From Galeopsis tetrahit (lineage: Eukaryota; Streptophyta; Magnoliopsida; Lamiales; Lamiaceae), in the NCBI GenBank assembly GCA_963675135.1, contig OY776125.1, positions 24,416,565 to 24,480,564 on the forward strand: DNA of 64,000 bases, given 5' to 3'. This document shows, piece by piece, positions 44,401 through 53,432 of the stretch; the stretch's first letter is position 1; each line of letters begins with the position of its first letter. The position numbers and the translations under genes are program-made. The notes beneath the pieces are model-generated. The model saw only the letters and a program-made list of their open reading frames with translations, had not been told where the DNA came from and ran no database searches.

Positions 44401-44532
44401 ATTTTCAGCGTTATGTCGGCCATTGAAATAGACAGCATTTTCTACAAAAATGCCCTTTTCGCGAACCCAGAAATTTGAATCAAATGTTCCTGCAACTTCG
44501 TTAGTTTCATTGATAATATTGATAGTTGCCAT
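41404..44532 (-). CDS. ORF3 of element 2: extra protein of unknown function
   Basis: An intact 1042-residue frame between pol and the 3' LTR. Residues about 45-240 form a conserved domain: CGLRKFLE at 55-61, VTITREILEVMLDLPQG at about 95-111, RIMAAI at 177-182, then WQGFFLERL. Residues about 260-470 are Ser/Pro/His-rich low complexity with a basic RPRRGRS. A second folded-looking segment (about 480-590) contains LLKQFPGLDES and EGMGGA. Then come a long acidic and coiled-coil part with KKRKLVLSDEE (NLS-like) and a C-terminal domain with WQIANFIVRKF and EPNWEPPRLENG. I see no signal peptide or transmembrane stretch, so an envelope role is not supported, although the location matches SIRE-type env-like ORFs. 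The same protein type occurs in elements 1, 3 and 5. Expression probably needs splicing or an internal promoter, since pol ends 1.2 kb upstream. Confidence 0.8.
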   Translation of the reverse strand: MATINIINETNEVAGTFDSNFWVREKGIFVENAVYFNGRHNAENQAILTMCEECGLRKFLESSPLNVYEPEAMEFYLQLKGDSNGVHSMLSGHKVTITREILEVMLDLPQGPVDIMNYKAGEEKECVGRWSGVETESLTNLKKDVLHTGLQFLMDIAGKCLLGQHHSQDALSSSKIRIMAAIIDRVQGDWQGFFLERLLIEKQKVLFDEDTMEFSIKSKLGFGSKLSFLLPQLVKKPYWSNPKKFHHGKFLMKKESVRFEQENPLEQPQELEAQESGASMYQSEDNQPEIRSKARHDSSSIRPRRGRSVTAASEPTVRFVETVVQSSSEEQEVSVPSPIAVHKRTKTRSARRKLIVVSPTPSNSEPSQAETQNPQPSCSGQSEHYFSETQNTPHSSPQNTNFYPTPISSPQHQTSHQPSPHQSPTQIHDHSTEHEFEPSTEPIDISSSPEPEFIAPKPADLMEYTICDKEDRIRIDLRIALLKQFPGLDESSVEFEKLLRIGTWVYLKRSTLKENLAIMEGMGGASIFDDWEAEQMQAEQMQAAGVNSFLELVTPESVAHLVERLTGIKYSVEKIATPNSDEDLFVESEEKGVDEAENAAEKECMEIDEDVDNATEVFENTVVIEETEALEHQDLTAEEMESIPIHSADPIILEDVQEQIRTGPIEKESENSDFEMLKKQNAELQAKLENAVKMFQEATERMNKMHSEHSYEKFMEHTMSKIYDLHRLQEKNLSQVLHKKLEQHISSLKEWHDEAKKGEDKTRKVMEQTQSQQAQLVVSQDELKEEIAILNEKLKLRKQQKQQGQEIVEKRLDIAESSIQKKRKLVLSDEEQEEEETGRLTRSKSKLKVGISSSEQEKLDVLKKKKAEEAELKKKKEKDIKFLKTRFDNKVAALKKKLKAQRKAEGKEFDKDFQDENFVDFIVLTENMEHWKNLKKKWQIANFIVRKFGDHSSKEAEFIDFEEFMLNINQEFWEDIAQVVARAGTKILCPEEPNWEPPRLENGEPDYKEINNIIAEIIKEEGITDHQHMMDIKARMYVAFRI

Positions 44533-45726
44533 TTAAGAATTTTGTAGAAACCAGATTTTTCAGTAGTTATGAAGTTATGAGATTTCCAGAAATGAACTCG
44601 TAAGAACGAAGACGATGAAGAGTGATCGTTTTTATCATATTCAAAACCAATCTAGGGCTAGGAATAAATTTGATTATCACAAGGAATGGTTGGGATTAAG
44701 TCTCGAAATTCGAGTTTTAAAAATAAACTGTTCATATTCTAGTACCATCCTTAATTTTGGAGCCAATTTGTGTTTGATACATACACCACAATTTTTAGGT
44801 TAGAAATAGAAGAGTGTATTAATCTTCTCTATTAATAATCTAAAATTTGAACAATTTTTGACTTAGAATAATCTAAACCAAAAGACTGTTCTGATGCAGA
44901 TCAGCACAGTAGTTTCCAAAACTATTTCACTTCATTTTCTTACTTATATTTAAAGAAAATTTCACTTATCTGGATCAGCTGAGTAAACTTTTTAGAAATC
45001 AGATCAGTAGATGAATCAGCACAGTAGATTTCAGATCAGTAGATGGGTCAGCACAGTAGATTTCAGATCAGTACCCAATTTTCCTGATTTCACCTTTTTG
45101 ATATTAGCACAGTAATCCTCAGATCAGTACTGTGTCAGATCAGTAGATTTCTTGTAAACAGATTAGTAGTAAACAAATCTTTCTGTAGACAGATTAGTCA
45201 GTAATCAGATTAGTTCTGTAGAATAACTGAATTGTAATCAGATTAGTACTGTAGACAAAGAAGCTTTGTAATCAGTACAATTTTGTAGACAAGTCAATTT
45301 ATTAATCAGAATATATTTGTAGACTGCTATAGTCTGTAATCAGATCAGATTAGTAGACTTTTCAAATCTGTAATCAGATCAGTTCCCCCTTCAGTGGAGA
45401 ATTCCTCTTCTGTGCCTGTTTCACCTTGGTAAAAGTGTTAGTTCATCAATAATTGGTGAATTACAGTACAGATCAGTAAAAATGTGTTTAATTTAATGAT
45501 CACATCAAGGTTTATGCTAAAGTGACTTAGTGATCTGAGTCAACAAAAGGATCTTTAAGAAATCACTGATTCCCCCTTAATGTATGTTCTCAGTGTCCCT
45601 CAGCTTTATCAGCTTCCTCATCGGGATGAAGGTCACTTTAGTAACCTTGTTACCTGTTTTAGTGATCTGACATTGGATTGTCTCTTCTGACTTTTGAGTT
45701 TTGGTGTACTGCTCTTAGTTTCTGCT
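44533..45726 (-). other. Conserved non-coding spacer of element 2
   Basis: The counterpart of 27799-28993 in element 1. It is dense in gatcagtag and cagcacagtag motifs in the half nearer ORF3 and carries the conserved gtggagaattcctcttctgt segment (about 45397) plus two short purine tracts (inverse of gttcccccttc and gattccccctt). No ORF. Confidence 0.65.
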
Positions 45727-48700
45727 TCATGTCCTTCTTGGTATAAGATCAGTACCTGAAATGTTAGCACAATTCCATATACAAACAGAATCCATATCTA
45801 TCAATCCTAAACTAATGCACAATTCTCTGAATCTCACTTCAGCCAATGGTTTTGTAAAAATGTCAGCTCTTTGAATATCAGTATGAATCTTTTCCATTCT
45901 AATATTTTTCTTTTCAACATGATCCCTAATAAAATGATGCCTAATGTCAACATGTTTGCATCTAGTATGTAGAACAGGATTTTGTGTGATGGCAATGGCA
46001 CTATTACTGTCACAATATATAGGTACATTAGATTCTACAACATTGTAGTCTCTGAGTTGTTGTATTAGCCAAAGGAGCTGACTACAACAACTACCTGCAG
46101 CCATATATTCTGCTTCAGTAGTAGAAGTTGCCACACTTGTTTGTTTCTTTGAAAACCATGAAATGAGCTTAGTTCCTAAGAATTGACATGAACCTGAAGT
46201 AGATTTTCTATCTATTTTGCAACCTCCAAAGTCCGAGTCTGAATAACCACTTAAAGATATACCATCATCTGCAGGATACCATAATCCTCGATTAATGGTC
46301 CCCTTTAGATATTTCAATATCCTTTTGGCAGCTTCCAGATGACTTTCCTTGGGGTTTGCTTGAAATCTTGCACATACTCCAACAGAAAAAGCAATATCAG
46401 GTCTGCTGGCAGTTAGATAGAGTAGAGAGCCAATTAAAGCACGATAGTGAGGTTGGTCAGAAGACTTACCTCCTTCATCAGGATCCATTCTGTATGTAGG
46501 TTGCATGGGCACACCAACTGTCTTACAGGTTTTAATACCAAATTTATCTAGCAAATTCTTAGTGTACTTTGCTTGATATATAAAGATACCTTCTGAAGTT
46601 TGTTTTACTTGAAGACCAAGAAAATATGTCATTTCTCCCATCATAGACATTTCAAATTTGCTTTGCATGAGTGTGGAAAAGCTTTCACTCAAGGTTTTGT
46701 TGGGTGATCCAAAAATAATATCATCCACATAAATTTGAACAAGTAATATATCATTACCTTCTTGTCTTCTAAACAAAGTTCTATCAACCTTGCCTTTTGT
46801 AAAACCATTTTCAAGTAAGAATACAGAAAGAGTATCATACCATGCTCTTGGAGCTTGTTTCAATCCATAGAGTGCTTTCTTTAACCTATATACTTGGTGA
46901 CTATTCACTTCAAAACCAGGTGGTTGTTCCACATAAACTTCTTCAGCAAGTATACCATTCAAAAATGCACTTTTCACATCCATTTGATACACAGTAAATT
47001 TCATATGTGCAGCATAAGCAAGGAACAATCTTATAGCTTCTAGTCTAGCTACAGGGGCAAAAGTCTCATCATAATCAATACCCTCAGCTTGAGAGTAGCC
47101 CTGAGCAACTAATCTAGCTTTATTTCTAACTACAAGATCATTTTCATCCCTTTTGTTTTTGAAAATCCACTTAGTGCCTACAACATTATGATTACTAGGT
47201 CTATCAACAAGTTCCCAAACTTCATTTCTAGTGAACTGATTAAGTTCTTCCTGCATGGCTACAATCCAGTTACTATCACTTAAAGCTTCAATCACAGTTT
47301 TAGGCTCAATAGATGATAGAAAACAACACCAGCAAAATAGAGACTTACTAGGTTCTTCCTTGGAATCAAACAATTGTTTTCTAGTTTTAACACCTATACT
47401 AGAATCACCTAGAATCAGATCAGTAGAATGAGCAGACTTCCATGTCCTTCTATTCTTAACAGAAATGCTATCATAATTTTTATCATGCAAATTATCATGT
47501 AGATCAGTATCATTTATATCAGCAGATTTGTTCACAGGAGAGCAGTCATTCAATTCTTGTATTTCAGAAGTTTTAGATGACTCACCTTTGTCTTTTACCT
47601 TTTCTTTATCAGAATCTTGATCTAGGACTTTCAGGAAAGGATTATATGCTTGTACAGATTCATATATTCCTGTATCATCATCTTCATTGTTGATTTGAAG
47701 CTGTAATTTGTCTATTTTCTTACTGAGCTGATGATCAGCAGAGTCCTGCACATTCTCATCAAAGACTACATGGGGTGTTTCTTCCACACATAGGGTAGAG
47801 TAATTAAACACTCTAAATGCTTTGCTTACAAAAGAGTATCCTAAGAATATCCCTTCATCAGCTTTTGCATCAAAAGCATTTAATTTACTTTTGCCATTGT
47901 TATGTATGAAACACTTACATCCAAAAATATGAAAATAAGAAACTCTTGGTTTTCTGCCTTTCCATACCTCATAAGGTGTTTTACCATGCACCTTATTAAG
48001 AGCACTTCGATTTTGGGAGTGGCAAGCTGTGTTAATAGCTTCTGCCCAAAATTTCTGAGGTGTGTTGAATTCTGCAATCATGGCTCTGCAAGCTTCTTTT
48101 AGTGTTCTGTTTCTCCTTTCTGCAACATCATTTTGTTGAGGGGTTCTGGCTGCACTTGTCAAATGTTGTATGCCAGACTTAGAACAGTAGTCAGAAATGT
48201 AACAATTAATAAATTCAGTCCCCTTGTCACTCCTAATCTTGACAATGGGATGACCTTTTTCAACCTGCAACCTCTTCAATAGATCTGGAAGTAGAGTTTG
48301 TGTATCACTCTTTTTGTGTAGAAAGACTACCCAAGTGAACTTAGAGTAATCATCTACAACAACTAGAGTATACCTTCTTCCATTCAATGTAGGAGGATTG
48401 ATAGGACCATGAAGATCCATATGCAAGAGTTCTAAAACTCTGCTTGTTGAAAGAGTTGGAATGGACTTAAATGAAACCTTTACCTGTTTACCTTTTTGAC
48501 AGGAATCACATACTTGTGATTTGGAATAGATTTCATTAGGAATGCCCTCAACAAGATGTTCTCTAGCTATCTTGTTGATTATCTTAAAGTTCAGGGGGCA
48601 GAGGCGTTTATGCCAGAGCCAACTGTTTTCTTTAGGACTCTTAGTGATAAGACAAGCATTCTTAGGACAACTATTCCAATTCACAATGTATACACTTCCT

Positions 48701-49077
48701 TGTCTTGTGCCAACAAGTAGAACATTGTGAGTCCTTTTATCCATTATTTCACATCTTCTGGTTTTGAACTGAACTTTGTATCCCCTGTCACAGAATTGAG
48801 ATACAGATAACAAATTATATTTCAAACCTTCAACATAGGAGACATCTTGGATTTCAACATCTCCATTCTTGATGAATCCAAATCCTTTTGTGATTGCTAT
48901 TGAGCTATCACCAAAGATGACTTTTGGTCCTTCCTTCTCATGATAGTCAGTAAGTAAGGCCTTGGTACCAGTCATATGGTGTGAACACCCACTATCTATG
49001 TACCAGGTCTCACCAACTGAACCACCTTTCTTGTATAAGTCCAGTCGATCCTGCAAGGTAGTGATCTTAATAACTTA
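45727..49077 (-). CDS. pol of element 2 (protease, integrase, RT, RNase H)
   Basis: A single open frame of about 1110 codons. Residue numbers count from the codon at 49056. Protease: WYIDSGC with Asp21. Integrase zinc finger: His149, Cys183, Cys186, with Pro154 where element 1 has the second His. Integrase core: Asp214, Asp277, Glu313 with the standard D-35-E spacing; the residue before VAERRNR is Asp310 where element 1 has Gly. RT: palm with FAPVARLEAIRLF, MDVKSAFLNG and IYVDDIIFG (YVDD). RNase H: YSDSDFGG, TTEAEYMAAG, YCDSNSAIAI. There is no ATG before the protease site; the frame opens after a stop near 49078, downstream of and out of frame with the end of gag. Pol must therefore be made by a recoding or splicing event, or cannot be made from this copy. 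Confidence 0.9.
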
Positions 49078-49088
49078 GGTACCCTTGT

Positions 49089-51589
49089 TTATTGGGGTCC
49101 TTGGGGGTTAGTAGTGAGAGGTACCCAAATGAACATTGAGGATTTGAATAAATGGGACCTCTTCAGTTTTCTTCCAAATTTATCACAAAACAGTACTTTA
49201 TTAACCAATTCAGAATTATCAGCAGACTTAGGATCTATTTTTCTGAGATAGCCTTTCCTTGGTTCTATCCCTTTTTCAGTAAGATCAGTATGCCTGTAAT
49301 AGTTTGAATAAGGTCTAAAAGCATGTGGACCATACGGCTTATAGATGCGTTTTGGTCTTTCCTCACCAATGATATTATAAGATAAAGGTGGAGGATAAAG
49401 AACAGGTTTGTTATGATAATGAGGCACAAATCTCCTAGGTTTAGTTGAATACAGCTGAGACTGCCTTATGAAAGGAGGTCTAGGCTGTTCCCAACTTGCC
49501 TGTGCTTGTCTTGACCTACTGTTCTGAGTTTATCTCTTCTGATTCCAGGACTGATCTGATCTGGTCAGAGGAGTATAACTCTTCTGGTATGGTCTTGACT
49601 GTACTGGTCTTAATACATTCTTCATTTTACCATTCTTGGTAGTAGGAGGGATGTATTTAGGCTGTACTTTGAGTTTTGGATCATCATCATAAGTCATAGG
49701 TTCTTTTCCTTTATCTAGTTGCAAAGAACTTGTACTAGCTCCATTAGTGTTCTTAAATTCTGAAGTAGATGAACTAGGCAGATCAGTACCTATTCCTCTT
49801 TTATCATCCCAGATAGCTTTCGATCTAGGCTCACTACTTCAGATTCTAAGAATCTATTGCGCTCTTCAAGTTTTTCACACTTAATCTTTAAATCATTGAA
49901 TTCATTAGTCTCTTTGGCTTGAGTTTTAAGTTTACCCTGATATAGTTTGTCAATGGATGCATACTTTTCTTGGAGTTGAGACAACTCTTCTGATAGCCTT
50001 GCATTTATGACAGCAATATTAGGATCTACTTTTGACTGAGCTTCTTTCAGATTAATGATTTCTTGCTTTAAAGATATATTCTCATCACTAATTTCAATGA
50101 ATGCTTTGTTAGCTTGTAGAAGGTCTTCTTCAGTCACTCCTTGGGAATGATGAAGACTACTTCCTACACTGCTAACAGCAGCATCACTTTCATCAGTGTC
50201 AGAATTGTTACAGGATTGAAAAGAGTTAGCAGATGATACCTCATCACTTATTTTGGCCATCATTACTAGTCCATCATCTGCTATGAAGGCTTCATCTTCA
50301 TTGCTAGAGGGGTAGTCAGATGAAGACGATGGTAACTCTTCTGATTCTGAATCAGAGTCATTGTAGGCCATCATTACCTTCTTACCCTTGGCATATTTTC
50401 GATCTCTTCTGGCTTTCCTTTCTTCTCGATCTTCAGAACTCAGATCAGGACATTCATAAGCATAATGACCTGGCTTATCACAATTATAGCAAACAGGATT
50501 GTTAGAAGTTCTTTTAGGAGGAGAATGTTTTCTGTTCCTGTCATGCTTGTCAATTGAGTTCCTGTCTTTCTTATCAGAATACTTTCTATCTCTCTTTTCA
50601 GATGAGTTCCTATCTCTCCTGTTCTCATTAGAGATCTCATCCCTTCTTTCAGAAGAGTTTTGATCCCTTCTGTTCACAGAAGAGTCCCTGTTATTAGAAC
50701 CCTTAGTTTCCTTATAGAATCTCTTGTACCTACCATACCTCTTATTCAGTTTATCAAATCTTTTGATCATAAGGCTCATCTGATCTTTCAGACTAAGATC
50801 AGAACTATCTAGTTCATCTTTTATGCTTGAGGCCTTAGACTTAGATGATCTAGACCCCTAAGAGGTAGAGGCTTTAAAAGCTATGTCCTTAGAGGCATCC
50901 TTATCCTTATGAATCACAGTAATAGGATCTTCTTCATCTAACTCAAACTCATGTGCCTTAAGTGTTTGGAACATAGTTTCTGCTGGCCAAGAATCAATGT
51001 CTTGTGTGGTTTTAATGATCATCTTGACCATTTTCCACCTTTCATCCAAGGCTTTCAAGATTCTCAGGTTAACTTCTCTGTCAGTATAAGTCTTTCCTAA
51101 TACATCAAGATCATTCATAATTTTGGTAAATCGAGTATCCAACTCATCAATTGATTCTCCTGGCTTCATCTTAAATGATTCAAACCTTTGGACAGCAGTG
51201 GATAACTTGCTTTCTTTGATCAGTGTAGTACCTTCACAAAGAATAGCCAATTTATCCCACATTTGTTTTACAGTCTTACATTTTAGTACTTTACCAAGAT
51301 ACTCATTTGGTAAGGTATGTAAAATGTAGTTCTTGGCAAGACTGTCCAATTTGTTTTGTTTCATTTCTTCCGAAGTCAGTTCTGACCTTGGTTTAGGGAC
51401 CAGTGCTCCAACTAGTTTAGATGGATCCAGAACAGCAGTGTTTTCCACCATGATGACGATTGGTCCTTCAGTCACCACAGACACCATTAGATCATGGGTC
51501 GAGCTAAAGATGGCCTCCATCCTAAGCTTCCAGTAGTCATAATCTGCAATCTTGAACTTAGGCAACTTGTTCACATTAGTGTCATCCAT
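49089..51589 (-). pseudogene. gag of element 2 (two stops and a frameshifting deletion)
   Basis: From the ATG at 51589: a UBN2-type copia Gag domain (ADYDYWKLRMEAIF; ILHTLPNEYL; VKQMWDKLAILCEG; ILKALDERW), then a TAG at 50858-50860. The frame continues from 50857 with the SR/D-rich repeats and zinc knuckle (CYNCDKPGHYAYEC) to 49790. There, a deletion of about 55 bp relative to element 1 shifts the frame. A further stop lies at about 49530, and the natural gag stop (PQGPQ) is at 49089-49091. Functional Gag cannot come from this copy. Confidence 0.85.
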
Positions 51590-51736
51590 GTTTTATTAGA
51601 CAAATAGGATCAGTAATATAGCAGATAGTTTTCAAGTATTCAGATAGTGACAAATATCAAGAAATAACAGCAAGATCAGTAAGATATCCCTCAAGATCTG
51701 TAAGGTTATCAGGAAACAGCAGTCCAAAGAACTACT

Positions 51737-51748
51737 GCTCTGATACCA
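51737..51748 (-). promoter_or_regulatory. Primer-binding site of element 2 (tRNA-Met)
   Basis: On the element strand TGGTATCAGAGC lies 2 nt inside the 5' LTR. This is the classic plant initiator tRNA-Met primer-binding site. Confidence 0.95.
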
Positions 51749-51750
51749 CT

Positions 51751-53427
51751 TGTTGGTCCCAAAGTTGAGTTAAGATTGAGTAAGCTAAGAAAGTCTAGAG
51801 GGGAGGGGTGAATAGACTTTCAAAAATCTTTCAAAATATCAGAATATGCAATGCGGAATTTAGTCTTCTTATGTACTGTACTGTGCTTACTCAGCTCAGA
51901 TCAGTACTTTCAGAATAATATGGGCCTTACTAGTTTATACTCAACTTTTCTTTAGATCTTTATCTTTGTTAATTCTTAATGTTCTTAGTTAAACAATTCA
52001 AACAAATAACAAACAGTAAAGTAAAGAACACAAAATTTTATAGTGGTTCGACAAATGTCTACATACACTCTCACAACTCCAGTTGTGAAGTTTTATTAAC
52101 TCTTCTTCTTGAGTTTCTTGTGGCTTAAAGTCCCAAGATTAAGACTGTGATCTTATCGATTATACCTCCAGGTATATCTTCGATCTACTAGTAATTCTAC
52201 AAGTAACTAGCACACTTGTTTTACAAAATACAAACTTAAACTTGAAAAGTAAAACTTCTCTTTGAATAGCCTTTGATTCTTCTCTTCAATTCAGTGGCTC
52301 TTCTTCTTCTTTAATCTCCTTCAACTCTGTGAATTTTTCCTTGTGCTCTGTAGACTTAGATTGCTTGTAAACGCTTTAGGATCAGTAGTCTAAGCAGTAG
52401 GAGATTACACAGTATTTATAGAATTTAGTATGACAGTTAGCAGTTTGTGAACTAACTCTCAACTAACTCTAAAATTGTTTTTGTAACATTTTCTTGTAAC
52501 CGACTTTGTAACTTCGTTCAACTTCCAAGTCAGCATATCTTCAAATATATCTTCCGTTACTCTTTAAATAAGCTTTCCAAACTTATTCTTCAAATTCACC
52601 AAATCAGCACAGTAACTTACTGTTCTGATTTTTACTCTTCGGATTTTACTCTGCTGAGTCAGTCAGCACAGTAACTTAAACTGTTCAAAACTTCTCCAGA
52701 TTTCTTCTAAGCTCTTCTTCAATTCTTCTTTGAAGTCTTCTTATTCTGAAGTAGTCCTCTGAGTCTTCTTTAGTCTTCTTTAGTCTTCTGATCTTCTCCT
52801 AATCTAGTTCTAATCTACTGTTCTGAACTTTACAATGCTGAATACAATAAAATACAACATATATAAAACCTATATATACATCAACTGAACTATATACAGA
52901 AGAGTATATCTAAGTCCTACACTATAAGCTGTCTATACAATACAAAACATCAGCTTAGTTCCTAACAGTTCATATATCAGATCAGTAAACAATAAGATCA
53001 GTAAACACTAAGATCAATAATCATTTAAGATCAGTAACTTACATATAAGATCAGTAAGCATATAAGATCAGTAAGTATATAAGATCAGTAAGTATATAAG
53101 ACCAGTAAGTATATAAGATCAGTAACTCAGATTCAAATATCTCATATAAGATCACTAAAATTATTCTCAGTTTCCATACTCAGATCAGTAATCTTATTCC
53201 ATATAACTCAGTTAAGATTAGTAATTTTTACTCTTAATATTACCAAATAAGATCAGTGAACTTATTTCAGATATCATTAAGATCAGTAATCTCAATTTAA
53301 GTTTCTCATCACATGACTTAGTTAAGATGACTTAGAACCACATATATTACTAACTTTAAGTTGCTTTTGGCCATCAAAACATACTTTCATCAATTAGAAC
53401 ATTGTTTCAAGGATTCATATCCCAACA
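51751..53427 (-). repeat. 5' LTR of copia element 2
   Basis: 1677 bp. The promoter-type TATA box (TATAAATA on the minus strand) is at 52413-52420. The 17-bp tataagatcagtaagta array near 53040-53120 has one more unit than the 3' LTR. Followed by the target duplication ctaag. Confidence 0.95.
52413..52420 (-). promoter_or_regulatory. TATA box of element 2 5' LTR
   Basis: On the minus strand TCTATAAATACTG, about 1 kb into the LTR. The same box is kept at 23622 (element 1), 40171 (element 2 3' LTR) and 38671 (element 3), so it is the best promoter candidate for this family. Confidence 0.7.
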
Positions 53428-53432
53428 CTAAG

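Larger units (their letters stand above)
39509..53427 (-). mobile_element. Complete copia element 2 (13.9 kb, SIRE/Maximus-like)
   Basis: It has two near-identical LTRs (39509-41163 and 51751-53427) and the 5-bp target duplication ctaag at 39504-39508 and 53428-53432. In element orientation (minus) the order is 5' LTR, tRNA-Met primer-binding site, gag, pol, 1.2-kb spacer, ORF3, PPT, 3' LTR. By eye the LTRs differ by about fifteen substitutions plus three indels (about 10, 5 and 17 bp), so the insertion is recent. Pol and ORF3 are open, while gag has stops and a deletion. The target is the 3' non-coding end of element 3. Confidence 0.95.

Noticed and set aside
41404..44532. Envelope glycoprotein call for ORF3
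   Set aside because: Location fits the env-like ORF of SIRE-type elements, but I see no signal peptide, transmembrane helix or cysteine-rich ectodomain.
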